Assembly (NCBI RefSeq): GCF_027922365.1
Contig: NZ_BSFN01000028.1
Coordinates: 1 to 42,039, forward strand
From: Pseudomonas turukhanskensis
GTDB lineage: Bacteria > Pseudomonadota > Gammaproteobacteria > Pseudomonadales > Pseudomonadaceae
Length of the DNA stretch: 42,039 nucleotides
Direction of reading: 5' to 3'
This document shows positions 17,609-26,131 of the stretch, one piece after another. The notes beneath the pieces were generated by a model, which saw only the letters and a list, made by a program, of their open reading frames with translations, was not told where the DNA came from and made no database searches. A program made the position numbers and the translations under genes. Numbering within the stretch: the first letter of the stretch is position 1; each line of letters opens with the position of its first letter.

Positions 17609-18781
17609 ATGACTTCGCCCTACAGTGCTCGCAGCCGCGCTATCGAGCCTTTTCACGTGATGGCGCTGCTGGCCCGGGCCAATCAGTTGCAGGCCGACGG
17701 CCATGATGTGATTCACCTGGAAATCGGCGAGCCGGACTTTTCCACCGCCGAGCCCGTCATCAAAGCCGGCCAGGCCGCCCTAGCCGAAGGCCACACGCGC
17801 TATACCGCTGCCCGTGGCTTGCCGGCCCTGCGTGAGGCGATTTCCAGTTTTTACGCCCAACGTTACCGCTTGAGCATAGACCCCGAACGTATCCTGATTA
17901 CCCCTGGCGGTTCGGGCGCCTTGCTGCTGGCCACCGCGCTGTTGGTAGACCCCGGCAAACATTGGCTGCTGGCAGACCCCGGCTACCCCTGCAACCGGCA
18001 CTTCCTACGTTTAGTAGAAGGCGCCGCGCAGCTGGTGCCGGTCGGCCCGGACGTGCGTTACCAGCTCACCCCGGAATTGGTGGACCGCCATTGGGACCGC
18101 GATAGCGTCGGCGCGCTGGTGGCTTCGCCGGCCAACCCGACCGGCACGCTGTTGTCGCGTGACGAACTTGGCGGTCTGTCCCGGGCGCTGAAAGCCCATG
18201 GCGGTCATTTGGTGGTGGACGAGATCTACCACGGTCTTACTTATGGCTCCGACGCCGCCAGCGTGCTGGAAGTGGACGATGACGCCTTTGTGCTCAACAG
18301 TTTTTCCAAATACTTCGGCATGACCGGCTGGCGCCTGGGCTGGCTGGTGGCGCCGCAACCGGCGGTGGGCGAGTTGGAGAAGCTGGCGCAGAACCTGTAT
18401 ATCAGCGCACCGAGCATGGCCCAGCACGCCGCGCTGGCCTGCTTCGAGCCGGCTACGCTGGCCATTCTGGAAGAGCGCCGTGGCGAATTTGGCCTGCGTC
18501 GCGATTTCCTGCTTCCGGCCTTGCGCGAGCTGGGGTTCGGTATCGCCGTGGAGCCCGAAGGCGCCTTCTATTTATATGCAGACATCAGCGCCTTTGGTGG
18601 CGACGCCTTTGCTTTCTGCCAGCACTTCCTGGAAACCGAGCATGTGGCCTTTACGCCGGGCCTGGATTTCGGTCGTTACCAGGCCGGCCATCATGTGCGC
18701 TTTGCCTACACGCAAAGTCTGCCGCGCCTGCAGGAAGCGGTGGAACGCATTGCCCGTGGCCTGAAGACCTGGCGGCCCTGA
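17609..18781 (+). CDS. pyridoxal-phosphate-dependent aminotransferase (class I/II)
   Basis: A 390-residue fold-type I aminotransferase. The cofactor lysine is Lys234 in SFSKYFGMTGWRLGW. EIGEPDF near 38, the SPANPTGT loop near 172 and DEIYHGL near 205 are the usual substrate and cofactor contacts. The amino-acid substrate cannot be set from sequence; relatives act on aspartate, alanine or aromatic amino acids. The ATG has an AAAGGAAGG site, and a TAGAAT -10-like hexamer lies at 17573-17578. Its stop shares a base with the sfsA start, so the two are coupled. It is divergent from dksA. Confidence 0.9.
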   Translation: MTSPYSARSRAIEPFHVMALLARANQLQADGHDVIHLEIGEPDFSTAEPVIKAGQAALAEGHTRYTAARGLPALREAISSFYAQRYRLSIDPERILITPGGSGALLLATALLVDPGKHWLLADPGYPCNRHFLRLVEGAAQLVPVGPDVRYQLTPELVDRHWDRDSVGALVASPANPTGTLLSRDELGGLSRALKAHGGHLVVDEIYHGLTYGSDAASVLEVDDDAFVLNSFSKYFGMTGWRLGWLVAPQPAVGELEKLAQNLYISAPSMAQHAALACFEPATLAILEERRGEFGLRRDFLLPALRELGFGIAVEPEGAFYLYADISAFGGDAFAFCQHFLETEHVAFTPGLDFGRYQAGHHVRFAYTQSLPRLQEAVERIARGLKTWRP

Positions 18782-19488
18782 TGCAGTTCGACCCACCGCT
18801 TGAGCAAGGCCGCCTGATCCGCCGCTACAAACGCTTTCTCGCCGATATCGAGTCCTGTAGCGGCGAACTGCTGACCATCCACTGCCCCAACACCGGCTCC
18901 ATGTTCAATTGCATGGTGGAGGGCGGGGCGGTGTGGTTCAGCCGCTCCAACGACCCCAAGCGCAAGCTGCCCGGCACCTGGGAACTGGCCGAAACGCCGC
19001 AAGGGCGCTGGGCCTGCGTAAATACCGCGCGGGCCAATCCGTTGGTGGAAGAAGCCTTGCGCGAAGGGGTGATCAGCGAGCTGGCCGGCTTCACCACGCT
19101 CAAGCGCGAAGTGCCCTACGGCGAAGAAAACAGCCGCATCGATTTTCGCCTGGAATATCCCGGCGGTCCGGCCTATGTCGAAGTGAAGAGCGTCACCCTG
19201 GGCTTTGACGGCACGAAAGTGGCGGCCTTTCCCGACGCCAAGACCCAGCGCGGCGCCAAGCACCTGCGCGAGCTGGCCAGCCTGGCACGTCAGGGCATTC
19301 GCGCGGTACAGCTTTACTGCGTAAACCTGTCCGGTATCGAGGCGGTTCGCCCGGCGGAGGAAATCGACGCGGCCTATGCGGCGGCGCTACGTGAGGCCAC
19401 ATTGGCGGGTGTGGAAGTGCTGGCTTACGGCGCGGTGCTGACGCCCACTGAGATCCGTCTGACCCAGCGTCTGGCTGTGCAGCTGTAA
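18781..19488 (+). CDS. sfsA: sugar fermentation stimulation protein SfsA
   Basis: A 235-residue protein of the SfsA family, named from E. coli where extra copies raise maltose use. The fold contains an OB-like N-terminal part and a nuclease-like C-terminal part. Seen are the conserved NTGSMFNCM region near 38, the SRIDFRLEYPGGPAYVEVKSV segment (a PD-D/ExK-like arrangement, residues about 119-139) and DAKTQRGAKHLREL. True molecular activity is unsettled in the family. It starts at the ATG overlapping the aminotransferase stop (TGATG). It converges on the Rieske gene with only four bases between, with no room for a separate terminator. Confidence 0.93.
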   Translation: MQFDPPLEQGRLIRRYKRFLADIESCSGELLTIHCPNTGSMFNCMVEGGAVWFSRSNDPKRKLPGTWELAETPQGRWACVNTARANPLVEEALREGVISELAGFTTLKREVPYGEENSRIDFRLEYPGGPAYVEVKSVTLGFDGTKVAAFPDAKTQRGAKHLRELASLARQGIRAVQLYCVNLSGIEAVRPAEEIDAAYAAALREATLAGVEVLAYGAVLTPTEIRLTQRLAVQL

Positions 19489-19492
19489 GGGC

Positions 19493-19816
19493 TTAGCGGG
19501 GCAAGGTGATCCAGATGCCGGTGGCATCTTCGTGGCAGGACAGGGCGCTGAGGGAATCGCCCTCACACGGCCCGGTCACGCATTCGCCGGACTCGATCAG
19601 AAACAACGCCCCATGCCGGGCGCACTGAATCAGGGTTTTGCTGCTATCGAGAAATTCGTCCGCCTGCCATTCCAGCGGCACGCCCTTGTGCGGGCAGCGG
19701 TTGAGGTACGCGTGCACCTGGCCGTTTTTACGCACGGCCAATAGATTTATCCCGCCCAATAAAAAGCCCCGGCTTTGACCTTCGGCCAAAGAGTCCGGGG
19801 CGCAGAGAAACTGCAT
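19493..19816 (-). CDS. Rieske [2Fe-2S] domain protein
   Basis: A 107-residue stand-alone Rieske protein. The cluster ligands are Cys41-x-His43 in CPHKG and Cys65-x2-His68 in CARHG, as in ferredoxin-type Rieske proteins of oxygenase systems. It probably transfers electrons to an unidentified partner; no oxygenase is adjacent. The frame is open to 19852, but ATG 19816 has a strong GGAGG ribosome site seven bases before it. Its end is nearly back-to-back with that of sfsA. It has no signal peptide, so it should be cytosolic. Confidence 0.9.
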   Translation of the reverse strand: MQFLCAPDSLAEGQSRGFLLGGINLLAVRKNGQVHAYLNRCPHKGVPLEWQADEFLDSSKTLIQCARHGALFLIESGECVTGPCEGDSLSALSCHEDATGIWITLPR

Positions 19817-19889
19817 AGTCGCCTCCAGGTGAGCGGGGATTATCCCGCGCACCCGGGGTGGGCGATAGTCAGATTTCCCAGGTCAGGCT

Positions 19890-22115
19890 TTAGATTTCCC
19901 AGATGAAGTTGACGGCTGCGTGGCGGCCAGGCTGGGAGTAGCGGTCCAGGCTGACGCTCTGCGAGGACAGGCCTTGCACGTCGCCCCACTGCCAGTATTG
20001 TTTGTCGCCCAGGTTGTACAGGCCTGCGTTAACCGAGAACTCGTCGGTAACTTGCCACCAGCCGTTCAGGTCCAGCAGGCCGTAACCGGCGGTCTCGTAC
20101 TGGTCGGTCGTGGTGCTTTTATCAACACGGTCCTTGGCCGCCACCAGGGTCCAGTTCAGCGCGCCGCCAAACTTGCCGCTTGGCTCGGCATAACCCAGAC
20201 CAAACACACCTTTGAGTGGGTCAACGCTGTTGATTGGCTCGCCAGTGCCCTCATCATTGCCACGGGCATAGGCCACGGAACCGATTGCTTTCCAACCGCT
20301 TGGCAGCAAGCCCAACTGGTCGAGAAACAGCTCACCCTTGGCTTCGGCGCCGCGGATGGTGACGCGGTCTTTGTTGACGTATTGGAAGTCCGAGGCGAAT
20401 CCACTGCCTGTTGGCGAGGCGAAGGCGTCCTGCTCAATGAAGTCCTTGTAGCGGTTGTAGAACACGGCCGCGCCAAAGCTGCCGACACTGTACTTGCCGC
20501 GCAGGCCCACTTCGTAGCTGTCGCTGGTTTCCGCTTTCAGGCTGGTGTTGGCCAGGGTGCGGTAGCCGAAAATCGGGTTCTCGAACTCCCCGAACATTTC
20601 TACCGCTTGTGGCGCGCGGAAGCCGGCGGCGTATTGGCCGTAGACGCTGTGCTGTTCGTTCAGTTGGTAAGTCACGCCCAGTTTTGGCGAGACATGCTCG
20701 TCTTTGGTGTCGTCCGGGTTGGCGTCGGACGCGCCGCCGTTCATGTACTCCTCGGTTACGTGCGGCTTCATCTCGAAGCGGTCGTAGCGCAGGCCCGGCA
20801 GAATGGTCCAGCGGCCGATGGTCATTTCGTTCTGGGCAAACAGCGCATATTCCTTGGTGGTCGGGTCCGGGAAGTCGCTGATCGGGAACGCGTCACCGCC
20901 CGGTGCCACAGGCACCACGGCACCGGTGGCGCGAACGATTTCGCCGCCGCGACGCAGGTCGCTGTTTTCCAGGCGCTTGACGTCGAAGCCGTAGATCAAC
21001 TGATGGTTGACCGGGCCGGTGGCGAAGGCTTTGTCGAACTTGGCGTTGAGCACCCAGAGTTTTTCTTCGTAGCTGGAATCGCGGTAGCGATCACGGAAGG
21101 CGTTAGCCACAAAGCGTTCTTGCTCGGTGCGTTGACGGGTCTCGCTGTCCTGGTAGTCCAGGTGCCAGTCGACCTTGTCCACCAGCAGGCTGTTGAGCTC
21201 GAAGGTGTGTTGCAGGCTGTAGCGCTCGCGATCGGTGCTGTCGATGGCGCTCGATTTGCGCACGCTGCCGGTGTTGGCGTAGTCACTGAGCAGTGTGGTG
21301 TCGGCGTCGACGGCGTAGCGCTCGTAGGTCAGTTGCAGGCGGTCGTTACCGTAGTAGTTCCAACCGCCTTTGACCAACAGGTTTTCAGCGTTGTAGTCCT
21401 GCGGGTTGGCTGCCCCGCGCTGAGCGCCAATGCCGCCCCGGCCGCTAAAGGTATCTACAGCCTGGCCGTCGCGACGACCGATATGCACCACGCCATCGAC
21501 ACTGCCAGCGCGGCCGGCCAGGGTGGCGCTGCGCATCCAACTGTCGTCGGAACCGTCGTAGCCGGTTTTCAAACGGGCATAGGCGTCGTCACCTTCTTCC
21601 AGGTAGTCGGCGGCATCTTTGGTCAGGAAGCTGACCGCACCACCGATAGCATCGCTGCCGTACAGCGACGAGGCTGGGCCGCGAATGATTTCTACCTGCT
21701 TCATGGTGTCCGGGTCGATGTAGTCGCGACGGGCCTCCATAAAGGGGCCGAAAGCGAAGGCATCGGGAACAGCCACGCCATCTACCTGGGTGAGTACGCG
21801 GTTGCCACCCAGACCGCGGATGGTAAAGCCCGACAGGCCGAAGCGGCTGCCCGTCCCGCTCACCGAAACGCCCGGCTCGTAACGCACCACATCCTTGATG
21901 TCTTTGACGTTGTTCTGATCGAAATCGCGTTCGGTCTGAACCGAAACAGTGGCCGGAACTTCGTCGAGCTTCTGCTCGGTACGGGTCGCGGTGACGGTAA
22001 CTGTGTCGAATTGTGTGGCTTTCTTCTGGACGTCATCGGCGGCGAATGCCAGCGACGGCGAGAGCAACAGGAGGACCAGCCAAGGCTTGTGGGCGAAGGG
22101 CGGACGAAGGGACAT
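19890..22115 (-). CDS. phuR: TonB-dependent haem/haemoglobin outer-membrane receptor
   Basis: A 741-residue outer-membrane receptor. It has a signal peptide ending LAFA before ADD, a TonB-box-like FDTVTVTATRTE, a plug domain (about 40-165) with IRGLGGNRVLTQVDG and PASSLYGSDAIGGAVSF, and a beta-barrel ending in an aromatic-rich strand finishing FIWEI. This is the haemoglobin/transferrin/lactoferrin receptor branch. The start is ATG 22115 with GGAG eight bases upstream; the longer open frame to 22451 crosses the promoter region and is not credible. It is transcribed away from tonB-phuSTUVW, as in the P. aeruginosa phu locus. A Fur box lies in the shared promoter region, so iron repression is expected. 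Confidence 0.94.
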   Translation of the reverse strand: MSLRPPFAHKPWLVLLLLSPSLAFAADDVQKKATQFDTVTVTATRTEQKLDEVPATVSVQTERDFDQNNVKDIKDVVRYEPGVSVSGTGSRFGLSGFTIRGLGGNRVLTQVDGVAVPDAFAFGPFMEARRDYIDPDTMKQVEIIRGPASSLYGSDAIGGAVSFLTKDAADYLEEGDDAYARLKTGYDGSDDSWMRSATLAGRAGSVDGVVHIGRRDGQAVDTFSGRGGIGAQRGAANPQDYNAENLLVKGGWNYYGNDRLQLTYERYAVDADTTLLSDYANTGSVRKSSAIDSTDRERYSLQHTFELNSLLVDKVDWHLDYQDSETRQRTEQERFVANAFRDRYRDSSYEEKLWVLNAKFDKAFATGPVNHQLIYGFDVKRLENSDLRRGGEIVRATGAVVPVAPGGDAFPISDFPDPTTKEYALFAQNEMTIGRWTILPGLRYDRFEMKPHVTEEYMNGGASDANPDDTKDEHVSPKLGVTYQLNEQHSVYGQYAAGFRAPQAVEMFGEFENPIFGYRTLANTSLKAETSDSYEVGLRGKYSVGSFGAAVFYNRYKDFIEQDAFASPTGSGFASDFQYVNKDRVTIRGAEAKGELFLDQLGLLPSGWKAIGSVAYARGNDEGTGEPINSVDPLKGVFGLGYAEPSGKFGGALNWTLVAAKDRVDKSTTTDQYETAGYGLLDLNGWWQVTDEFSVNAGLYNLGDKQYWQWGDVQGLSSQSVSLDRYSQPGRHAAVNFIWEI

Positions 22116-22192
22116 GGATCTACTCCTAGATCGTTGACGGCGGGCGGCTACTTTGGCCACCGGTTTGATATCGGGGCGGAACGTTAGCGATC

Positions 22193-22220
22193 TTGACATG
22201 CAAATGCAAAAAATTATCAA
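22193..22220 (+). promoter_or_regulatory. candidate promoter for tonB-phuS with overlapping Fur box
   Basis: TTGACA (22193-22198), a 16-base spacer and TATCAA (22215-22220) form a sigma-70-type promoter 26 or so bases before the tonB ATG. The 19-base Fur box at 22200-22218 fills the spacer, so bound Fur would block RNA polymerase. Confidence 0.6.
22200..22218. promoter_or_regulatory. Fur box between phuR and tonB
   Basis: The 19 bases GCAAATGCAAAAAATTATC match the Fur consensus GATAATGATAATCATTATC at 13 positions. It is in the 137-base divergent region between phuR and tonB and may control both. Confidence 0.7.
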
Positions 22221-22252
22221 ATGGTTTCGTATTTGGTGGATGTTGGCATTCG

Positions 22253-22993
22253 ATGCGGCGTTTTTCGATGTATTTCCTGGTTTCGCTCGCGCTGCATGCG
22301 ATGGCGAGCTTCTTCCTGCGCGAGTCCGTCGTAGAGGCCGGGCGCGCGCAGAATTTGGCCAAGGAACCCGCTGCGATGCTGATTCAACTGCCGCCGGCCG
22401 CCGAGCCGGCGACCGTGGCGATGGTGCAGCCGGTTGCCGTTGAGCCGGCAAAACAGCAGGAGGCGCCCGTCGTAATTCCCGAGCCGCCGGTGGTCAAGCC
22501 GCTGATCGTTGAGCGCAAGGTCCATCCGCGGCCGGTGGCAAAGGCCACGCCGCCTAAAGAGGCACCCCGCAAACCGCAGCCGCCGAAAGCGGCACTGCCC
22601 AAAGCGGTTGAGCCGCAAGCGGCTCCCGGCCCTGAACTGGCAAAGGTGGAGTTACCCAGCGCGGCAACCTCTGCCGGTCCGGTAACACCGCAGCCGGTCA
22701 GGGAAGTGTTCAGCAGCAAACCGAGTTACCTGCAGCCACCCCGGCAGCCGCATTACCCGAATCTGGCCAAGCGCCGTAATCAGCAGGGCGTGGTGTTGGT
22801 GGAGGTGCGTTTGGATGAGCGCGGCCAGCAGCGCGCATTGCAAATCGTGCGTTCGTCCGGGGTTGAAAGCCTGGATGAAGCCGCACTGGAGGCGGTGGCC
22901 GACTGGCATTTCCGCCCCGAGACCCTAGATGGACGAGCCGTACCGAGCCGCGTGCAAATACCTATTGAGTTCGCCCTGACGGCGAGCCGTTGA
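22253..22993 (+). CDS. TonB-family energy transducer, first gene of the haem operon
   Basis: A 246-residue TonB-like protein. The N-terminal membrane segment MYFLVSLALHAMASFFL contains the Ser-x3-His pattern used to couple to ExbB/ExbD. A long Pro/Lys/Glu-rich spacer (about 40-165) spans the periplasm. The C-terminal domain (about 170-246) has YPNLAKRRNQQG...VRLDERG and the WHFRP motif. ATG 22253 is the best start; TTG 22193 lies in the promoter. The ribosome site is weak. There are no exbB or exbD genes nearby, so it must share those from elsewhere. It lies 20 bases before phuS. I recall no tonB here in the P. aeruginosa phu locus, so this arrangement is notable. It probably powers PhuR. Confidence 0.88.
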   Translation: MRRFSMYFLVSLALHAMASFFLRESVVEAGRAQNLAKEPAAMLIQLPPAAEPATVAMVQPVAVEPAKQQEAPVVIPEPPVVKPLIVERKVHPRPVAKATPPKEAPRKPQPPKAALPKAVEPQAAPGPELAKVELPSAATSAGPVTPQPVREVFSSKPSYLQPPRQPHYPNLAKRRNQQGVVLVEVRLDERGQQRALQIVRSSGVESLDEAALEAVADWHFRPETLDGRAVPSRVQIPIEFALTASR

Positions 22994-23013
22994 TTGTGAT
23001 CGAGGAGTTGTCC

Positions 23014-24096
23014 ATGACTAGCCATCTTCAGGCTGAAAACCCTAACGCCGGCGTTGCCAGCGATCTGTACCTGGCCTGGCAGGCCCTGCGCGGCGAACAG
23101 CCGAAAATGCGTGCGCGCGACGCGGCAGCCCACCTGGCTGTGAGCGAAGGCGAGCTGGTTGCCAGCCGCCTGGGCGTCGACACCGTGCGCCTGAACCCCG
23201 AGTGGGCCACCTTGCTGCCAGCCCTTGGCGAGTTGGGCTACATCATGGCCCTGACCCGCAACGAGGACTGCGTTCACGAGCGCAAGGGCTACTACCGCGA
23301 CGTCACCGTCATGGCCAACGGGCAGATGGGGCTGGTGGTTTCCCCCGACATCGACCTGCGTCTGTTCCTCGGTGGCTGGGCCAGTGTGTTCGCCATCGCC
23401 GAAGAAACTGCCAAGGGCACCCAGCGCAGCATCCAGGTGTTCGACTACCAGGGCGTGGCCGTGCACAAAGTCTTCCTCACCGAAGACAGCAACGAAGCCG
23501 CCTGGGCCCCGCTAGTTGAACGTTTTCGCGCGCAAGAGCAGACATCCCGGCTGGAATTGAAGCCCCTGCCAGCGCCTGTCGTGGCCAAGCCGGACAGTGA
23601 AATCGATGTCGAGTCGCTGCGCTCTGCCTGGTCGACCCTCAAAGACACCCACCACTTCTTCGCCTTGCTGAAGAAGCACGAGACCACCCGCACCCAGGCC
23701 CTGCGCCTGGCCGGTAGCGAGTGGGCCGAGCCGCTGGCACCCAGCGAACTGCCGAAACTGATGGAAGCCGCCGGCGCTACCGCAGTGCCGTTGATGGTTT
23801 TTGTGGGCAACCGCCACTGCATCCAGATCCACAGCGGCACCGTGAAAAACCTGCGCTGGATGGACACCTGGTTCAACGTGCTGGACCCCGAGTTCAACCT
23901 GCACCTCAAGAGCCATTCGGTCACTGAGCTGTGGCGCGTACGCAAGCCAAGCAGCGACGGTGTGATTACCAGCTTCGAAGCCTTTGATGCCAACGGTGAA
24001 CTGATCGTGCAACTGTTTGGCGCGCGCAAACCGGGCGTCCCGGAGTTGACCGAGTGGCGTGCACTGGCCGAGGCTGCTCCCGTTCTGGAAGCGTGA
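23014..24096 (+). CDS. phuS: cytosolic haem-trafficking/degrading factor PhuS
   Basis: A 360-residue HemS/PhuS-family protein with two similar halves (about 20-190 and 200-345). In P. aeruginosa PhuS carries haem from the inner-membrane transporter to haem oxygenase and, when empty, binds the prrF1 promoter. Seen here are the repeated FAIAEETAKGTQRSIQVF and the HHFFALLKKHETTRTQALRLAG segment with several histidines. ATG 23014 has a GAGGAG site; the open frame extends upstream to 22990 but overlaps tonB. A hairpin-plus-T-run follows the gene, so phuS may be more highly expressed than phuTUVW. The prrF sRNA is 3.8 kb downstream. Confidence 0.94.
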   Translation: MTSHLQAENPNAGVASDLYLAWQALRGEQPKMRARDAAAHLAVSEGELVASRLGVDTVRLNPEWATLLPALGELGYIMALTRNEDCVHERKGYYRDVTVMANGQMGLVVSPDIDLRLFLGGWASVFAIAEETAKGTQRSIQVFDYQGVAVHKVFLTEDSNEAAWAPLVERFRAQEQTSRLELKPLPAPVVAKPDSEIDVESLRSAWSTLKDTHHFFALLKKHETTRTQALRLAGSEWAEPLAPSELPKLMEAAGATAVPLMVFVGNRHCIQIHSGTVKNLRWMDTWFNVLDPEFNLHLKSHSVTELWRVRKPSSDGVITSFEAFDANGELIVQLFGARKPGVPELTEWRALAEAAPVLEA

Positions 24097-24119
24097 TCCC
24101 CGGTAGTTAGCTACATCGC

Positions 24120-24160
24120 AACCAGCCAGAGCCTTATATGTAGGTACTGGCTGGTTTTTT
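24120..24160 (+). terminator. intrinsic terminator between phuS and phuT
   Basis: A 10-bp stem (aaccagccag at 24120-24129, ctggctggtt at 24147-24156) with a 17-base loop is followed by a run of T (to 24160). It lies inside the presumed phu operon, so it should reduce read-through from phuS into phuT. Confidence 0.8.
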
Positions 24161-24197
24161 ACTGTTTACGTTTTTCCAAGAATTTATGGAGCCTTTC

Positions 24198-25097
24198 ATG
24201 CGTGTGACTGCCCGTATTGCCAGCTTGTGCTGCGCTGTTCTTCTGAGCCAAGCGGCGACTGCCGCCGACGCCTTGCCACAGCGCTGGGTAAGTGCCGGCG
24301 GTTCGATCACTGAGTGGGTGGTCGCGCTGGGAGGTGAAAGCAAACTGGTGGGCGTGGATACCACCAGCTTGCACCCGATTGAATTGAAAAAATTGCCGAG
24401 CATTGGCTACCAACGTCAATTGGCCGCTGAAGGCATCTTGAGCCTGAAGCCGGATTTGCTGCTGGGCAGTGAAGAGATGGGCCCGCCGCCGGTGCTGGCG
24501 CAGGTCAAGGGCGCTGGTGTGAGCGTCGAGGCGTTGCCGACCAAGTCGGACCTGGCGACCCTGGAACACAATCTCGGTCGTATTGGTGCGTTGCTGGGCG
24601 ACGAACCGCGCGCTGCCAAAGCGCTGGCCGACTACAAGGCGCGCCTGCAAACCCAGGCCAAGTGGGTGAGCACTGCGCAGGCGGACAAACCGGCACCGAC
24701 CGTCTTGCTGCTGCTTTCCCATTCCGGCAGCAGCCCGATGGCGGCAGGCCAGGACACCATCGGTGCCTGGCTGATCGCGCAGGCCGGTGGCCGTAGCATC
24801 ACCACCCATACCAGCTACAAGGCATTGTCTACCGAGGCGCTGCTGGCGCTGGACCCGCAAGTGATCATTTTCGCCGACCGCAGTATTGCCGGTCCCGAAG
24901 CCAAAGCGGCGCTGCTCAAACAAAACCCGGCGTTGGCCGCCACCCGTGCCGCAAAAAATGATCGCCTGCTGGCGCTGGACCCAACCCTGCTGGTGGGCGG
25001 CCTCGGCCCGCGCATTCCGGATGCGCTGGCGGTGCTGGGTGCAGCCTTCTATCCTGCCGCGACTCCTTTGACTGCCGTCGCTAAGCCGCAACCATGA
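24198..25097 (+). CDS. phuT: periplasmic haem-binding protein of the ABC transporter
   Basis: A 299-residue class III substrate-binding protein. A signal peptide (MRVTARIASLCCAVLLSQ, cleavage around ATA-ADA) sends it to the periplasm. It binds haem delivered by PhuR and passes it to PhuUV. The two-lobe fold is suggested by the VSAGGSITEWVVALGG and GPRIPDALAVLG segments at either end, with a long connecting helix. ATG 24198 is preferred to 24186 because GGAG lies seven bases before it. The stop overlaps the phuU start by four bases (ATGA). A terminator precedes the gene. Confidence 0.93.
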   Translation: MRVTARIASLCCAVLLSQAATAADALPQRWVSAGGSITEWVVALGGESKLVGVDTTSLHPIELKKLPSIGYQRQLAAEGILSLKPDLLLGSEEMGPPPVLAQVKGAGVSVEALPTKSDLATLEHNLGRIGALLGDEPRAAKALADYKARLQTQAKWVSTAQADKPAPTVLLLLSHSGSSPMAAGQDTIGAWLIAQAGGRSITTHTSYKALSTEALLALDPQVIIFADRSIAGPEAKAALLKQNPALAATRAAKNDRLLALDPTLLVGGLGPRIPDALAVLGAAFYPAATPLTAVAKPQP

Positions 25098-26131
25098 ATC
25101 CAGTTGTTCTTCCGCGCTCACTATTTATTGCACTGGGCCTGTTGCTGGCGCTCGCGCTGCTGTTTTCGCTGGCGCTCGGGCCGGTCAGTTTGCCGTGGCT
25201 CGATACCCTGAAAGCCACCCTGCGCGTGTTCGGCGCGCCGCTGGGCGGTGCCGAGCTGGACCAGGCTGAGTTGATCATCGGTCAGATCCGCATGCCACGT
25301 ACCTTGCTCGGGCTGGCGGTCGGTGCTGTGCTGGCGCTGTCGGGTGTGGCCATGCAGGGCCTGTTTCGCAATCCCTTGGCCGACCCTGGCCTGGTCGGGG
25401 TTTCCAGCGGTGCAGCGCTGGGTGCGGCCATGGCCATTGTCGGTGGCGCCTGGCTTGGCGGGCTGCCCGATGCCATTGCGCCGTATCTGTTGTCGGCCTG
25501 CGCCTTCGCCGGCGGGCTGGTGGTGACGGCGTTGGTCTACCGCCTGGGCAGCCGCAATGGTCAGACCAGCGTGTCGACCATGCTGCTGGCCGGTATCGCC
25601 CTGACGGCTTTGGCCGGTGCGGTGATTGGCTTGTTCACCTACCTTGCCGACGACGCCACGCTGCGCACACTCACCTTCTGGAACCTGGGCAGCCTGAACG
25701 GCGCCAGCTATTCGCGGCTGTGGCCGTTGCTGGTGGTCACCCTGGCCGTTGGTCTGTGGTTGCCCAAGCGCGCAAAAGCGTTGAATGCCTTGCTGTTGGG
25801 TGAGTCCGAAGCGCGGCACCTGGGCTTTGAGGTGGAACGCGTGAAACGCGAGCTGGTGTTTTGCACCGCGCTGGGTGTGGGCGCTGCCGTAGCGGCTGCG
25901 GGCATGATCGGGTTTATCGGCCTGGTGGTGCCCCATCTGGTGCGCTTGCTGGTCGGGCCGGACCATCGCGTACTGCTTCCGGCCTCGGCGCTCGCCGGGG
26001 CGGCCCTGCTGTTGTTTGCCGATGTGCTGGCACGCATGGTGCTGGCGCCGGCCGAGTTGCCGATTGGCATTGTCACGGCGCTGATCGGTGCGCCGTTCTT
26101 TCTTTATCTGTTGCTGCGAGGGCGCGCCTGA
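25094..26131 (+). CDS. phuU: haem ABC transporter permease
   Basis: A 345-residue FecCD/BtuC-type permease with about ten hydrophobic segments. Family features are RMPRTLLGLAVGAVLALSG near 60, ADPGLVGVSSGAALGAA near 95, and GFIGLVVPHLVRLLVGPDHR near 275, which contacts the ATPase. It transports haem from PhuT across the inner membrane. Its ATG overlaps phuT, and its TGA stop shares a base with the phuV ATG, so translation of the three is coupled. Confidence 0.95.
   Translation: MNPVVLPRSLFIALGLLLALALLFSLALGPVSLPWLDTLKATLRVFGAPLGGAELDQAELIIGQIRMPRTLLGLAVGAVLALSGVAMQGLFRNPLADPGLVGVSSGAALGAAMAIVGGAWLGGLPDAIAPYLLSACAFAGGLVVTALVYRLGSRNGQTSVSTMLLAGIALTALAGAVIGLFTYLADDATLRTLTFWNLGSLNGASYSRLWPLLVVTLAVGLWLPKRAKALNALLLGESEARHLGFEVERVKRELVFCTALGVGAAVAAAGMIGFIGLVVPHLVRLLVGPDHRVLLPASALAGAALLLFADVLARMVLAPAELPIGIVTALIGAPFFLYLLLRGRA

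Noticed and set aside
19920..22187. 755-codon plus-strand open frame opposite phuR
   Set aside because: Antisense shadow in GC-rich DNA; phuR has a signal peptide, plug and barrel on the other strand.
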